A DNA stretch of 57,322 nucleotides from Terriglobia bacterium (GCA_020073395.1 JAIQFF010000013.1:1-57322); one strand, 5' to 3'; positions 17,326 to 29,177 are shown, counted from the stretch's first letter. Numbers and translations are program-made. Notes: generated from the sequence alone by a model not told the origin.

Positions 17326-17406
17326 TTGTGTGGCGCGGGCGCCCCCGCACCGCGGCTTTTGACTTTGACTGGCAGCGGTCGCGGGCGAGGGCGCCTGCGC
17401 CACACA
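17326..17406. repeat. Dispersed palindromic element, copy 2
   Basis: Left arm TGTGTGGCGCGGGCGCCC (17326-17343) and right arm GGGCGCCTGCGCCACACA (17389-17406) pair with one mismatch. Between them lies gcggcttttgactttgactg, sharing the TTTTGACTTTGA phrase with copy 3. It sits in the 110-base gap ahead of ilvA. Confidence 0.65.
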
Positions 17407-17425
17407 AAGCCTCTCTCCCTGTAGA

Positions 17426-18652
17426 ATGCAGCTACCAAAATCAATGATCACTCTTGCCGACGTCCAAGCCGCCCTGGAGCGCATTCGCCCCTCGATCTAT
17501 CTTTCGCCCTGCACTCTCTCCGCCACTTTTTCACAGCTTACCGGCAACTCCATTTACCTCAAACTCGACAACCTGCAGAGGACGGGCGCGTTCAAAGAGC
17601 GCGGCGCGCTGAACAAGCTACTGACGATGACCTCGCAAGAGCGCGATCAGGGAGTGATTGCAGCTTCGGCAGGGAATCATGCGCAGGGTCTGGCCTATCA
17701 CGCCGGGCGGCGCGGGATCAAGGCCCTGATTTGCATGCCGCTCACGACGCCATTGATTAAAGTATCCGCCACCAAGTCCTACGGCGCGGAAGTCATCCTT
17801 CATGGCGCCAACTACGATGACGCCTGTGAAGAAGCGATCCGGCGAGGCCAACAGCAACATCTCACGTTCATTCATCCCTTCGATGACGACGCGGTCATCG
17901 CCGGCCAGGGTACCCTGGGACTTGAAATGCTGCATCAACATCCCGCAATCGAGGCGGTGGTGGTTCCCATTGGCGGCGGTGGATTGATCGGCGGCATCGC
18001 CTGTGCCATTAAAGAAACGAATCCAAAAATCCAAATCATTGGAGTGCAGACTGCGCGGCTGCCATCGATGAAGGCGGCGGTAGCTGAGGGCAAACCTGTG
18101 ACGCTGCCTGCTGCCGCCACCGTCGCCGACGGCATTGCCGTTCGCCGGGCCGGCGATCGCACCTTGCCTCTGGTCCAGAAATACGTGGACGACATCGTCA
18201 CCGTGGACGAAGAAGAAATCGCCAACGCGGTCCTGCTCCTGCTGGAGCGCGAAAAAACCATGGCCGAAGGCGCCGGCGCGGCCGCCATCGCAGCTCTGAT
18301 CAATCGCAAGATACATATGGCGGGGAAGAAAATTGCAGTGCTGGTCGGCGGCGGCAACATGGACGTGACCCTGCTGTCACGAATCATCGAGCGCGGCCTG
18401 GTAAAGGATGGACGCCTGGTGCGCTTGCGCGTCCATCTTCCCGACTACCCTGGAGCCCTGCACCGGCTGACCGGAATTCTCGCCGACCATCGGGCGAATA
18501 TCGTGGAGACATCTTATGATCGCGCCTACTATGGGGTAAATCTGGGAGAAACCGCCATCGATATCACGATGGAAACGAGGGGCCCAGACCAGATTGCCGA
18601 ATTACTCTCCGCCCTCGTGGCCGCAGGCTATTCGCACGAAAGAATTCTTTAA
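17426..18652 (+). CDS. ilvA: Threonine ammonia-lyase (biosynthetic/catabolic type with ACT domain)
   Basis: PLP enzyme deaminating threonine to 2-oxobutanoate (isoleucine precursor). About 408 residues. The PLP lysine lies in NLQRTGAFKERGALNKL near residue 55, the phosphate-binding glycine loop is SAGNHAQGLAYHA with VPIGGGGLIGGIACA near 178, and VLVGGGNMDVTLL follows. A single ACT domain covers about 335-408 (VRLRVHLPDYPGALHRLTGILADHRANI). This short TdcB-like form with one ACT is usual in many bacteria. The ATG at 17426 or a second at 17444 could start it; MITLADVQAALERI is the conserved beginning. Palindromic elements flank it on both sides. Confidence 0.93.
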   Translation: MQLPKSMITLADVQAALERIRPSIYLSPCTLSATFSQLTGNSIYLKLDNLQRTGAFKERGALNKLLTMTSQERDQGVIAASAGNHAQGLAYHAGRRGIKALICMPLTTPLIKVSATKSYGAEVILHGANYDDACEEAIRRGQQQHLTFIHPFDDDAVIAGQGTLGLEMLHQHPAIEAVVVPIGGGGLIGGIACAIKETNPKIQIIGVQTARLPSMKAAVAEGKPVTLPAAATVADGIAVRRAGDRTLPLVQKYVDDIVTVDEEEIANAVLLLLEREKTMAEGAGAAAIAALINRKIHMAGKKIAVLVGGGNMDVTLLSRIIERGLVKDGRLVRLRVHLPDYPGALHRLTGILADHRANIVETSYDRAYYGVNLGETAIDITMETRGPDQIAELLSALVAAGYSHERIL

Positions 18653-18661
18653 AAAAATACA

Positions 18662-18812
18662 TGTGGGTCGGACACTCTTGTCCGACGCCTTTGACTTTGA
18701 TTTTGACGTTCGATCTTGAATTCTTGCAGCTACCGATGTGCCCGCCTCGACCACGAAGCTCTCCCCAAAAAAGTCAAGGTCAAAGGCGTCGGACAAGAGT
18801 GTCCGACCCACA
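18662..18812. repeat. Dispersed palindromic element, copy 3 (34-base perfect inverted repeat)
   Basis: The arms 18662-18695 and 18779-18812 are perfect reverse complements over 34 bases (beginning TGTGGGTCGGACACTCTTGT). Each arm contains its own hairpin, TCGGAC-actctt-GTCCGA. The 83-base middle has no gene. It lies between the convergent ilvA and GH5 genes, and could serve as a two-way terminator. No target-site duplication or transposase was seen. Confidence 0.85.
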
Positions 18813-18817
18813 CACGG

Positions 18818-19981
18818 TCACTTCACGCCCGTCAATTCACGAATGATCTGGGCTTCCCGCTCCCGGTAAGGCTTGCCGTCGGGATAGAAGACTTCGTGAA
18901 ACCATACCGGCGGCTTCTCCAGAACATAGGGCTTCTGCCAGGAGTCCCACGGCAGATAGGTTTGCGTCCTGCCGGCAACCAATCCCCAGTTGATCGCCGC
19001 CACATGGTGTTTCTTAGCGATCGGCAAGATCAGATCAAACGTACTTCCCATGGGACGGGCCATGTACTCGGTACATAAAATCGGACGGTGATAGCTTTCC
19101 AGCCCTTCCACCCGCTTTTCGAAGTCTTCCGGCCAGCTATAGTTGTGAAATGAAATCACGTCTGACTGCTCCAGTTGAATGCGCGCTGTCGCAGACAACT
19201 TCTCCGGCGACGACCAATCGTCTTCCCAAACCCCGCTGGTAAGCGGTTGTGACGGGTTGGCCGCGCGCGCCCAGTTGAAGACCTGGGGCAACAGAGCCAA
19301 CACCAGTTCTGCCTTGTTCTTCAGTTCGACCGCTCCGTACGCGCCTCCGTTGCCGTTGTTGGGTTCATTCCACAAATCCCAGGCCAGGACTCGCGGATCG
19401 TTGGCGAACGCCCCAACCACGCCCTGCACATACTCCTTGAGTCGTGGATATTGCGCCTCATCCTTTAGCGCAGTCGCTCCCGGACTCTGCATCCAACCCG
19501 AATTGTGTACTCCGGGAATTGGCGGATGTTGCGGGCCGAGTTTGGGGAAGGGGTCCCAGCAGGAATCGAAGAGCACGAATACAGGACGGATGCGATGTTT
19601 GTCCGCGATGGTCAGGAAGGCGTCGATTCTGTGCTTGAAGCCGGCGGCATCCTGCTGCCACAGCAAATCGTGGAGAAAGACCCGCATGGTATTCATGCCC
19701 AGGCCCTGGGCCCAACCCAATTCCTTGTCGATTTCCTGGGGATCGAAAGTATCCGCCTGCCACATTTCGAGTTCGTTGATCGCGTTGGCCGGAATGAAAT
19801 TGCTGCCCACCAGCCAGGGCTGCTGTTGGTACCAGCCATTGGCTTTTTCCTCGGACCAGCGCGGCGCAGCGGCAAACCCGTAGTTGGAAAATGCAAGGAT
19901 CAGAATCAGGATTACAAAGCTTGATGGTTTCAAGGGCCGCATCCTGCGTGCTCCTGAAGTTTCCGTTACAGCAGGCTTCAT
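18818..19981 (-). CDS. Secreted glycoside hydrolase, GH5-like (cellulase fold)
   Basis: Probable endo-acting glycosidase of the GH5/clan A (beta/alpha)8 type, exported. After the signal segment (MRPLKPSSFVILILILAFSN) come WLVGSNFIPANAINELEMWQ, LGMNTMRVFLHDLLWQ, RPVFVLFDSCWDPFP, then LAWDLWNEPNNGNGG with the acid/base Glu after Asn (residue about 215), VISFHNYSWP, and PILCTEYMARP with the nucleophile Glu (about 300). The retained Glu pair supports activity; the substrate (beta-mannan, glucan or other) is unknown. Two starts are plausible: ATG at 19981 with a GGAGG six bases upstream, and ATG at 19942 with CAGGAG upstream. The second gives a more typical signal peptide. It stands downstream of the debranching enzyme on the same strand. 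Confidence 0.82.
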   Translation of the reverse strand: MKPAVTETSGARRMRPLKPSSFVILILILAFSNYGFAAAPRWSEEKANGWYQQQPWLVGSNFIPANAINELEMWQADTFDPQEIDKELGWAQGLGMNTMRVFLHDLLWQQDAAGFKHRIDAFLTIADKHRIRPVFVLFDSCWDPFPKLGPQHPPIPGVHNSGWMQSPGATALKDEAQYPRLKEYVQGVVGAFANDPRVLAWDLWNEPNNGNGGAYGAVELKNKAELVLALLPQVFNWARAANPSQPLTSGVWEDDWSSPEKLSATARIQLEQSDVISFHNYSWPEDFEKRVEGLESYHRPILCTEYMARPMGSTFDLILPIAKKHHVAAINWGLVAGRTQTYLPWDSWQKPYVLEKPPVWFHEVFYPDGKPYREREAQIIRELTGVK

Positions 19982-20158
19982 TTCCATCCTCCCATCGCGC
20001 CGCCGAAGTTACGAACCCAAAGATCATCCGCTAAGCTTGACTTCTGCGCAAGCCGGGATGGCCGAACCGGCTGGGTGGGAAGTCTCCGAAAATGAGAACC
20101 TCTGGGATATGGCCGAGTTCCTTGTTGTGCGTGGATACCGGAGACGGGGCATTCGTAC

Positions 20159-22198
<2,040 letters not shown>

Positions 22199-22304
22199 GA
22201 CTTGTCGCTCGCAAACAGTTGCTTTCTTTGTCGTGAAACGCAGCTAACGCCGAAAAGTGACAGATCCAAGAGGGTCGTAAGCTATTCCATATGCATAAAA
22301 CGAT

Positions 22305-24995
22305 TCAGTCTGAGACCAGCGTGGCAACCGCTGATACCGTTTTCTTGCGCTTGCGGTCCTCTCCGCTCTGTTGCATTAGCTTGGTCACCACACCCGTCCA
22401 TCCGGTCTGGTGGCTGGCTCCGACTCCGGTTCCTGAGTCACCGTGGAAGTACTCGTGAAACAGGACCAGGTCACGCCAGTGGGGATCGGTCTGAAATTTT
22501 TCGCGATTTCCGAACACCGGCCGGCGACGTTTCTCATCCTGAAGGAAGATGTTGGTCAGCCGGCGTGACAACTCTCCCGCCACCTCCCACAGAGTCATCA
22601 TCTTGCCGGACCCGGTTGGGAACTCGACTTTGAAGTCATCGCCGAGGTAGTGGTAGAACTTCTGCAACGACTCAACCAGCAGGTAGTTCACCGGGAACCA
22701 AATGGGACCGCGCCAATTTGAATTGCCGCCGAACAGTCCGGTCGTGGACTCGCCCGGCTCGTAGTCGACACGGTGCTCCATACCCTGCACGGAAAGCCTG
22801 TACGGATTGTCACGGTGGAACTGTGACAGGGCACGAATGCCGTACGGCGACAGGAACTCGCGCTCGTCCAACATGAACCTGAGAATGCTCCGGAGTTGAT
22901 CAGCGTCAGCGATGGACAACAATCTGCGTTCCCCCACGCCGTCGGTGCTCATGCAAGCCAGGTTCCTGGTGAGATCGGGGCGGTTATCGATGAACCATTC
23001 CAGACGCCGCTTGAAATCGGGCAGCTTGTCGAGAACCTCTGGTTCCAGGGTTTCGACCGCAAACAATGGGATCAACCCCACGATGGAGCGGATCTTCATG
23101 GGGAACTGGTTACCATCGGGCAGCTTGAGCACGTCGTAGAAGAAGCCATCTTCCTCGTTCCACAATCCCATGCTGTCGTGGCCACGATGGCTCATCGCGT
23201 GGGCGATGTAGATAAAGTGTTCCCAGAACTTGCTGGCCACATCTTCGTAACAAGGCTCTTCCTTGGCCAGTTCCAGCGCGATGGCCAGCAGATTCAGGGT
23301 GTACATCGCCATCCAGCTGGTTCCGTCCGATTGTTCGATATATCCACCGGTCGGCAAAGGGGCGCTGCGGTCGAACACGCCGATATTGTCCAGGCCCAGG
23401 AATCCGCCCTGGAAGATGTTCATGCCCTCCGCGTCCTTGCGGTTCACCCACCAGGTGAAGTTCAATATCAGCTTGTGGAAGATACGTTGCAGGAATGCGC
23501 GATCCCCCTTGCCCTTGCGCTTTTTGTCGATCTTGTAAACGCGCCACGCGGCCCAGGCGTGCACCGGAGGATTGACGTCTCCGAACGCCCATTCATAGGC
23601 GGGAATCTGTCCGTTGGGGTGCATGTACCACTCGCGCAACATCAGTGTGAGCTGTTCTTTGGCGAAGTCAGAATCCACCAACGCAAGCGGAATGCAATGA
23701 AACGCGAGGTCCCAGGCCGCATACCAAGGGTATTCCCACTTGTCGGGCATGGAGATAACGTCGGCGTTGTACAGATGCGTCCACTCGTGATTGCGGCCTT
23801 TACTGCGCTCCGGAGGCGGGAGAGGATTGCCTGGGTCGCCCTGCAGCCAGTCTTTGATCACATAGTGATAGAACTGCTTGGACCACAACATACCGGCGAA
23901 GCCCTGGCGCATGACATTCTGCGCATCGGCGGAGAGGTCTTGCGGTATCACCGTAGCGTAAAACTCATTAGCCTCTTGCTGGCGCAGCGCAAACGTTTGG
24001 TCGAAGCCGGCAAAGGCGTTCTTGCCTTTGAAGTCGGAGTCGGCCAGGCGCAAACGGACAACCACCGTCTCGCCCGCACCAAGGGTGAGCCTGTAGTGGG
24101 CTGCGGCCTTTGTGCCGGCATGCTTCGGATTGACCGAACCCGTCGTGCCGTGAACGATGTAGTTGTTAATACCGTCTTTTACGTAGGGCGTGCGGCTCTC
24201 AACTCCAAAGAGCCGCCGCGCGTTAGTTTCGTTTTCGGTGAAGAGCAATTCCGGAGAGCCTTCACAGTGCAGCCAGCGGTTGCCGGGCTGATCATGATTC
24301 AGTTCGATCACCGGGTTCGGGCCCTGGCGTACCAGGTGCAATTCCGGCCGCCGCCCGCGCCCTCCCCACGACCACGTGTTGCGGAACCATACCGTGGGTA
24401 GCAGGCGCAGGTTTGCCGCTTGGGGCCCACGGTTCGCGACTGTGATCTTGATCAGGATGTCCTCGGTCTCGGCCTTCGCGTATTCCACGAACACGTCGAA
24501 GTAGCGATCGTCGTTGAATACCCCGGTGTCGAGCAATTCGAACTCCGGCTGGTTCTTGCCGCGCCGCCGGTTCTCCTCCACCAGTAGGGCGTAAGGAAAC
24601 TCTGCCTGGGGATATTTGTAGAGGTATTTCATGTAGGAGTGCGTGGGGGTCGAGTCGAGGTAGAAGTAGTACTCCTTCACGTCTTCACCGTGATTGCCCT
24701 CGTTGCCCGTCAAGCCGAAAATTCGCTCTTTCAGAATGGGATCGCGCTCGTTCCAAAGCGCCAGGGCGAAACAGATCATCTGCCGTCGGTCGCTGATGCC
24801 AGCCAGGCCGTCTTCGTTCCAGCGGTAGGCGCGTGAGCGGGCATGGTCATGAGACAGATATTCCCATGCGTTTCCGTAGTGGCTGTAGTCTTCGCGCACT
24901 GTCCCCCACGCGCGTTCGCTGAGATATGGCCCCCAACGCTTCCAGTGTTTCCGGCGCGCGCCCGACTCTGACAGTCGAATCTCTTCCTGCGTCAT
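22305..24995 (-). CDS. GH63-like glucosidase
   Basis: An 896-residue (alpha/alpha)6-barrel glucosidase of the GH63 type, annotated in many soil bacteria simply as glucosidase. The N-terminal region is diagnostic: [34 protein letters not shown]. The barrel contains [33 protein letters not shown] (about 440-470), [38 protein letters not shown], and [28 protein letters not shown] near the C-terminus. There is no signal peptide, so it is cytoplasmic. An AGGAGA ribosome site stands seven bases before the ATG. Probable substrates are glucosylglycerate- or trehalose-like alpha-glucosides or mannosylglycerate; this is inference. It is second in a unit with the 60-residue protein upstream. Confidence 0.88.
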   Translation of the reverse strand: MTQEEIRLSESGARRKHWKRWGPYLSERAWGTVREDYSHYGNAWEYLSHDHARSRAYRWNEDGLAGISDRRQMICFALALWNERDPILKERIFGLTGNEGNHGEDVKEYYFYLDSTPTHSYMKYLYKYPQAEFPYALLVEENRRRGKNQPEFELLDTGVFNDDRYFDVFVEYAKAETEDILIKITVANRGPQAANLRLLPTVWFRNTWSWGGRGRRPELHLVRQGPNPVIELNHDQPGNRWLHCEGSPELLFTENETNARRLFGVESRTPYVKDGINNYIVHGTTGSVNPKHAGTKAAAHYRLTLGAGETVVVRLRLADSDFKGKNAFAGFDQTFALRQQEANEFYATVIPQDLSADAQNVMRQGFAGMLWSKQFYHYVIKDWLQGDPGNPLPPPERSKGRNHEWTHLYNADVISMPDKWEYPWYAAWDLAFHCIPLALVDSDFAKEQLTLMLREWYMHPNGQIPAYEWAFGDVNPPVHAWAAWRVYKIDKKRKGKGDRAFLQRIFHKLILNFTWWVNRKDAEGMNIFQGGFLGLDNIGVFDRSAPLPTGGYIEQSDGTSWMAMYTLNLLAIALELAKEEPCYEDVASKFWEHFIYIAHAMSHRGHDSMGLWNEEDGFFYDVLKLPDGNQFPMKIRSIVGLIPLFAVETLEPEVLDKLPDFKRRLEWFIDNRPDLTRNLACMSTDGVGERRLLSIADADQLRSILRFMLDEREFLSPYGIRALSQFHRDNPYRLSVQGMEHRVDYEPGESTTGLFGGNSNWRGPIWFPVNYLLVESLQKFYHYLGDDFKVEFPTGSGKMMTLWEVAGELSRRLTNIFLQDEKRRRPVFGNREKFQTDPHWRDLVLFHEYFHGDSGTGVGASHQTGWTGVVTKLMQQSGEDRKRKKTVSAVATLVSD

Positions 24996-25005
24996 GAGAA
25001 CTCTC

Positions 25006-25188
25006 CTATTGCCAAGTCACGTCCACAAAACAGGCCAATTCAGCAACCAGCGGTCGCTTCCCGATTTCCTCCGTTCGCGTGGACGGTTCGAATTCGGATT
25101 CATTCTCCCGAAGGAGGCACAGCTTTCGGTATTCAAGTTCCAGGGCGTGTGTTGTCGTGAACGCCTTACTTATAATGTCACCGTTCAT
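25006..25188 (-). CDS. Small protein of unknown function (60 aa)
   Basis: Unrecognised 60-residue frame, [20 protein letters not shown], ending in a Trp-Gln tail. The reason to keep it is its translation start: AAGGAGAAACCG immediately before the ATG is the best ribosome site in the neighbourhood, and the stop lies 10 bases before the GH63 start. It contains no membrane helix. It may be a leader that couples translation to the glucosidase. The VOC relic ends about 15 bases upstream. Confidence 0.45.
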   Translation of the reverse strand: MNGDIISKAFTTTHALELEYRKLCLLRENESEFEPSTRTEEIGKRPLVAELACFVDVTWQ

Positions 25189-25202
25189 CGGTTTCTCCTT
25201 AT

Positions 25203-25549
25203 TTACTTTTCCTCGATTTCAATGGCGTGGCCGTCGGGATCGCGCACCAGCAAGGCTTTGAATCCCATCTGTCCGGTTTGATTCATTACTACACCAGAAG
25301 AAACAAAATTCACTTTGCCGGCCTGCAATTCGCGAGCCGCGGCTTTGGCGCCTGGGGTCAATAGAACTTGACGCTGGCGTCCGTGTCCCATACTACGATT
25401 GCGGTATGGTCGATACCGAGGAAGAGCTTGTCTGTAGGACGGTGCCATTTCTCAAGGCCCTTGCCCGGAGGAAACTGCAAGACCTCAACCGGGTGCACAT
25501 CTGGCTTCGGCAGGGCCGCAGCGCCTTCCGGACTGGAACCAGAACGCGG
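25203..25549 (-). pseudogene. VOC (glyoxalase-like) family relic
   Basis: The two ends of a VOC-superfamily metal-dependent protein remain in different frames. One frame reads PDVHPVEVLQFPPGKGLEKW, then DHTAIVVWDTDASVKFY, and hits TGA at about 25364. In another frame VLLTPGAKAAARELQAGKVN continues to FKALLVRDPDGHAIEIEEK, ending at 25203. Intact relatives have about 60-70 residues between the VKFY and the LTP-like segments, so an internal deletion with frame loss has removed the core. The upstream part is interrupted by stops. No function remains. Confidence 0.8.
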
Positions 25550-25611
25550 CGGGCATCTCGGCGTTCTACTTCAAGGATCCGCTATGTGCTGAAACCAGCG
25601 ATCATTGCTGC

Positions 25612-25904
25612 GTGAATGATGCACACAGTCACGATCGTAAGGAAATCGGAAGTGTTCCGGCCGTGAGCTGCCAGATCGACTCGGCGGAAGCCACTCTTCT
25701 TATCCGGCGAGTACAGGATGGCGACTTTGACGCCTTCATCGAATTTGTGCGCCCTTGCGAACGCGCCGTGTTCCTGGCCGCATTGTCCCTGGTGAAGAAT
25801 GACGCCGACGCAGAAGATGTCGCCCAGGAACGATCCTGAAGGCGTTGCCTTCTCGAGTGCCCCAGCAGACCCTGGTATACACATGCAATCTGCAGAAAGA
25901 ATGA
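25612..25904 (+). pseudogene. ECF sigma factor relic
   Basis: Residues from a sigma-70 region 2 are clear: ATLLIRRVQDGDFDAFIEFVRPCERAVFL followed by LSLVKNDADAEDVAQE. At 25829-25831 one base is missing: adding one A to GAACGATC gives AQETILKAL, the family continuation. After that only about 20 further residues read before a stop at 25902, so region 2.4 and all of region 4 are absent. It cannot be a working sigma factor as it stands. It points away from the VOC relic. Confidence 0.75.
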
Positions 25905-26202
25905 AGGTTTAGTCTGCAGGAGAGTGGAAATCCTGACCACTCTCCTGCCAGTGGTCGTATACAACCAACGTCAAAAAAAGGCCGCGCCGCATTCCGCGCC
26001 CTGGATCTTCACGGGTCTCAGTCAAAATTACGTTTCAGCCCGCGGCTGGGAAGGAAGTTCGGGGAGATAGCAACAAGAAGCAGGACGGGCATCATTTCCT
26101 CGGGCGGACACACGGCAGAGGTGCCAGGTTCAAGGGGATCATCGCGGCCGGAGTCTTTGGTAGGGACCGCGTCTATAATGCGGGGCTGAGGGCCAACTCA
26201 AG
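25905..26202. other. Non-coding stretch upstream of pcaB, with a -10 box
   Basis: Three hundred bases with no supported gene. TATAAT at 26174-26179 is a perfect -10 box about 24 bases ahead of the pcaB ATG; the -35 is weak (GTCTTT near 26153). A leaderless or short-leader transcript would result. I found no palindrome of the type seen near 50 kb. Confidence 0.55.
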
Positions 26203-27564
26203 ATGCCGGAGCGGCTGCTCGAAGCTTTCGCCACCACCACCCTGTTTGCTGACTTATTCTCGGACCAGTCTGTCTTGCAAGCGATGCTGGACTTTGAGGT
26301 TGCCCTTGCGCGAGCCGAGGCAAAGGCTGGTATCGTGCCCTCCGCGGCCGCCGAGAGCATCGACGCCACAGCCAGGGCGGAGTTTTTCGATACTGCTGCT
26401 TTAGCGAGCGCGGCACTCACGGCTGGAACGCTCAGCATCCCGGTCGTGAAAGCCCTAACCGAGCGGGTGCGTGCCCGCAATCCAGAGGCGGCGGGTTTTG
26501 TACACTGGGGCGCCACCAGTCAGGATGTCGCAGATACCGCACTGGTCCTTCTGCTCAAAAGAGCGCAGGGCATGTTGAACCTTTCGTCGCTGGAACAATC
26601 GCTCAGTCGACTTTCCGAAGCGCACGCAAACACGGTGATGCTGGGACGCACTCTGATGCAGCCTGCGCCGCCCATAACCTTCGGTCTGAAGGCGGCCGGG
26701 TGGCTGGGATCTGTCCGCCGCGGCCGCCGTCGCTTAGACGTTGCCTTTTCGGAAGCGCTGGTGCTGCAATTCGGCGGAGCCAGCGGTACCCTGGCCGCGC
26801 TCGACGATCAGGGTTTCGCTGTCGCGCAGACACTGGCCGCTGATCTTGGACTTGCCCTTCCAGATGCGCCATGGCACACGCAGCGAGATCGACTGGCCGC
26901 CCTGCTCTCTGCTTGCGGGGTGCTTGTCGGCAGTTTGGCCAAAATGGCTCGCGATGTGAGTTTACTGATGCAAGCTGAAGTCGCCGAAGTCTCGGAGCCA
27001 AGTGGTGAGGGCCGTGGCGGTTCCTCTACGATGCCGCACAAACGGAATCCGGTCGGCTGTATGGCGACTTTGGCAGCAGCCCACCGGGTTTCTGCAAGTG
27101 TTGCCGCTTTCCTTTCAGCCATGGTGCAGGAAAACGAACGCGGCGTTGGAGGATGGCAAGCGGAGTGGCCGATTGTAGCCGCAGTCATGCAGGGGACTGC
27201 CGTCGCAGTGGCGTCCATGGCCGAAGTCGCAGAGGGACTATCCGTAGACCACGCTCGCATGCGCGCCAACATTGAGGCCACAAACGGCGCGATCTTCGCA
27301 GAGCGCGCCATGATGCTGCTGGCGCCAAAGCTTGGTCGCGATGTTGCGCACAAACTCATGGAAGCTACCAGCCGGAAGAGCGTTGCTGAAAAACGCCGGC
27401 TGAAAGACGTACTCGCTGAGATGCCCGAAGTTACAGGGCACCTCGATAAGACCACGCTCGCCGGACTCGAATCCCCGGAACTGTATCTCGGCAATGCCGA
27501 GACTTTTCGAAAACGTTTGCTCGCATCCGCTGGACAGCCCGATGATGGCGAAAAGGAGCAATAG
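26203..27564 (+). CDS. pcaB: 3-carboxy-cis,cis-muconate cycloisomerase
   Basis: Converts the ring-opened product of protocatechuate 3,4-dioxygenase to 4-carboxymuconolactone. A fumarase/aspartase-superfamily protein of 453 residues. Family signatures are FVHWGATSQDVADTALVL near residue 105 and GRGGSSTMPHKRNPVGC near 271, the mobile catalytic loop. The C-terminal helical part follows. Its stop is two bases ahead of pcaL (whose TTG start follows), and AAGGAG for pcaL lies in its last codons, so the two are one operon. Bacterial PcaB enzymes are tetrameric and cytoplasmic. The promoter -10 box is described in the preceding entry. Confidence 0.94.
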   Translation: MPERLLEAFATTTLFADLFSDQSVLQAMLDFEVALARAEAKAGIVPSAAAESIDATARAEFFDTAALASAALTAGTLSIPVVKALTERVRARNPEAAGFVHWGATSQDVADTALVLLLKRAQGMLNLSSLEQSLSRLSEAHANTVMLGRTLMQPAPPITFGLKAAGWLGSVRRGRRRLDVAFSEALVLQFGGASGTLAALDDQGFAVAQTLAADLGLALPDAPWHTQRDRLAALLSACGVLVGSLAKMARDVSLLMQAEVAEVSEPSGEGRGGSSTMPHKRNPVGCMATLAAAHRVSASVAAFLSAMVQENERGVGGWQAEWPIVAAVMQGTAVAVASMAEVAEGLSVDHARMRANIEATNGAIFAERAMMLLAPKLGRDVAHKLMEATSRKSVAEKRRLKDVLAEMPEVTGHLDKTTLAGLESPELYLGNAETFRKRLLASAGQPDDGEKEQ

Positions 27565-27566
27565 CC

Positions 27567-28763
27567 TTGTCGTTCGTAACCATCGACAACACACGCCTGT
27601 ACTACCGTCTGGAAGGAAAACCCGGCCAGCCCACGCTGGTTTTGTCGCATTCGGTGGGCACCGACCACGGAATGTGGGCGGCACAGGTGGAAGACCTTCT
27701 TCCGCACTTTCATATCCTCCGCTACGACACGCGCGGCCATGGCGCCTCCGATGCGCCACCAGGCGACTATTCGCTGGAATTGCTGGGACGCGATGTACTC
27801 GGAATCACGCGCACTCTGGACATCAGCAAATTCGCATTCTGTGGACTCTCTCTGGGCGGAGCTATCGGACAGTGGCTTGCGATCCATGCGCCTGAAAATC
27901 TGACTGCACTGATTCTTGCCAATACCTCGCCGCAATTTGGACCTCGCAGCAACTGGGATGAGCGCATCAGGCGCGTGTCGGAAGGCGGGATGGCGGCGAT
28001 TGCTTCGCTGGCGCTGGGACGCTTCTTTTCTTCTGAAAACCTCGCGGCTGACGGTCCGGAAGTAAATGCGATCCGCTCGGTTTTTCTCGGCACCAGCCCT
28101 GTCGGCTATGCCGGATGTTGCGCCGCGCTACGCGACGCTGATAACAACGCCTCATTGCGAAAGATCAATGTTCCAACCCTAGTCATCGCAGGTGACAGGG
28201 ACGTCTCGACTCCGTGGCAAGGTCATGGCGAAGTGCTGGCACGCGGGATTCCGGGGGCTCGTGCGGTGCACCTGCCCGCGGCACATCTTTCGAATCTGGA
28301 GCGGCCGAGATCATTCAGCATGGCGCTGCTGGAATTCCTTCGGCCGCCGCCCGCGGCTTCCGCCGATCCACTTGACGCAGGCTTCACGGTGCGCCGTGCG
28401 GTTCTGGGTGACGCGCACGTGGACCGCTCGATCGCAGCCGCGAACGATTTGACGCGCGATTTTCAGACGCTCATTACGCGCTATGCGTGGGGCACAATCT
28501 GGACGCGTCCCGGTCTCAGCCACAGAGTCCGCCGATTATTGGTACTGGCGATCGCCGCCGCTACCGGTCGCATGGAGGAGTTCCGCCTTCACGTGCGCAC
28601 CGGCCTGGAACACGAACTGGAGCCGTGCGACCTCAAAGAGGTCCTCATGCAGACAGCGATCTATGCAGGTGTGCCTGCAGCGAACACCGGGTTTCACATC
28701 GCAGCGGAGGAAGTGGAAAAGCTCAGTAAAGGTTCAGCTGCGGGGACCCCGCCCGCGAAATAG
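27567..28763 (+). CDS. pcaL: 3-oxoadipate enol-lactonase / 4-carboxymuconolactone decarboxylase fusion
   Basis: One polypeptide carrying two successive steps: PcaD hydrolase and PcaC decarboxylase, giving 3-oxoadipate from 4-carboxymuconolactone. Residues 1-265 are the alpha/beta hydrolase with HSVGTDHGMW, nucleophile Ser in CGLSLGGAIGQW (about 94), Asp in VIAGDRDVSTP and His in AAHLSNLERP. Residues 275-395 are the carboxymuconolactone decarboxylase domain: ITRYAWGTIWTRPGL and FRLHVRTGLEHELEP through QTAIYAGVPAANTGFHIA. The start is TTG at 27567 behind AAGGAG; no ATG is available, and MSFVTIDNTRLYYRL matches the normal beginning. Such fusions occur in Streptomyces and Caulobacter-type operons. 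Confidence 0.94.
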   Translation: MSFVTIDNTRLYYRLEGKPGQPTLVLSHSVGTDHGMWAAQVEDLLPHFHILRYDTRGHGASDAPPGDYSLELLGRDVLGITRTLDISKFAFCGLSLGGAIGQWLAIHAPENLTALILANTSPQFGPRSNWDERIRRVSEGGMAAIASLALGRFFSSENLAADGPEVNAIRSVFLGTSPVGYAGCCAALRDADNNASLRKINVPTLVIAGDRDVSTPWQGHGEVLARGIPGARAVHLPAAHLSNLERPRSFSMALLEFLRPPPAASADPLDAGFTVRRAVLGDAHVDRSIAAANDLTRDFQTLITRYAWGTIWTRPGLSHRVRRLLVLAIAAATGRMEEFRLHVRTGLEHELEPCDLKEVLMQTAIYAGVPAANTGFHIAAEEVEKLSKGSAAGTPPAK

Positions 28764-28790
28764 AGTCGGCTTCCCGAAAACAAAGCGCTG

Positions 28791-29177
28791 TCATCCCAGG
28801 TGCGCGAGCGTAGGTTCGCCGTCCTTCAACTCCACAATAAAGATACTGATTTCCGATCCGCCCACGTTCTCGACCGTGTGTGGCGGCAGAGGCTCCAGCC
28901 ATTGCACTGCTGGGACTGTCGAAGACAGACCTGTGTGACGGCTGTCAAACGTGACATTTCCCTCGTGGTCCCGGCGAATGAAATGGCTGGTACTGATGAC
29001 GTGAGCCACCGCCGGATATCGATGCGTATGAAGAGGAACGAGAGCTCCCGCCGGGATCAGTGTATGCAGAACACGGACGCGCTCGTTTTCCAGCAGTTTC
29101 CTGTGGAAGGCCGGGGCCGCTGAGAGCGCGTCCAACGATTCGGGCCACGGCCACATGTGCGAGGTTGACGGCTTCAT
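28791..29177 (-). CDS. Cupin-domain protein
   Basis: A 128-residue single-domain cupin: beta-barrel with metal ligands in VPLHTHRYPAVAHVIS (two His spaced as H-x-H, near residues 49-53) and PPHTVENVGGSEISIF further on. It begins eight bases after the stop of the aldehyde dehydrogenase upstream and so is in its operon. Metal-binding cupins next to aromatic catabolic genes are often dioxygenases, isomerases or binding proteins of ring-fission intermediates. Nothing here decides between them. Confidence 0.75.
   Translation of the reverse strand: MKPSTSHMWPWPESLDALSAAPAFHRKLLENERVRVLHTLIPAGALVPLHTHRYPAVAHVISTSHFIRRDHEGNVTFDSRHTGLSSTVPAVQWLEPLPPHTVENVGGSEISIFIVELKDGEPTLAHLG

Noticed and set aside
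18662..18812. Insertion sequence
   Set aside because: The inverted repeat is long and perfect, but the middle is only 83 bases, with no transposase and no flanking target duplication.
22896..24401. 501-codon open frame on the plus strand
   Set aside because: Lies wholly inside the GH63-like gene on the other strand; the translation shows no family motif and mirrors GC-biased codons. The minus-strand protein is clearly the real one.
26808..27935. 375-codon minus-strand frame over pcaB and pcaL
   Set aside because: Antisense shadow of two well-supported pca genes, low-complexity Ser/Ala/Thr-rich product with no motif.
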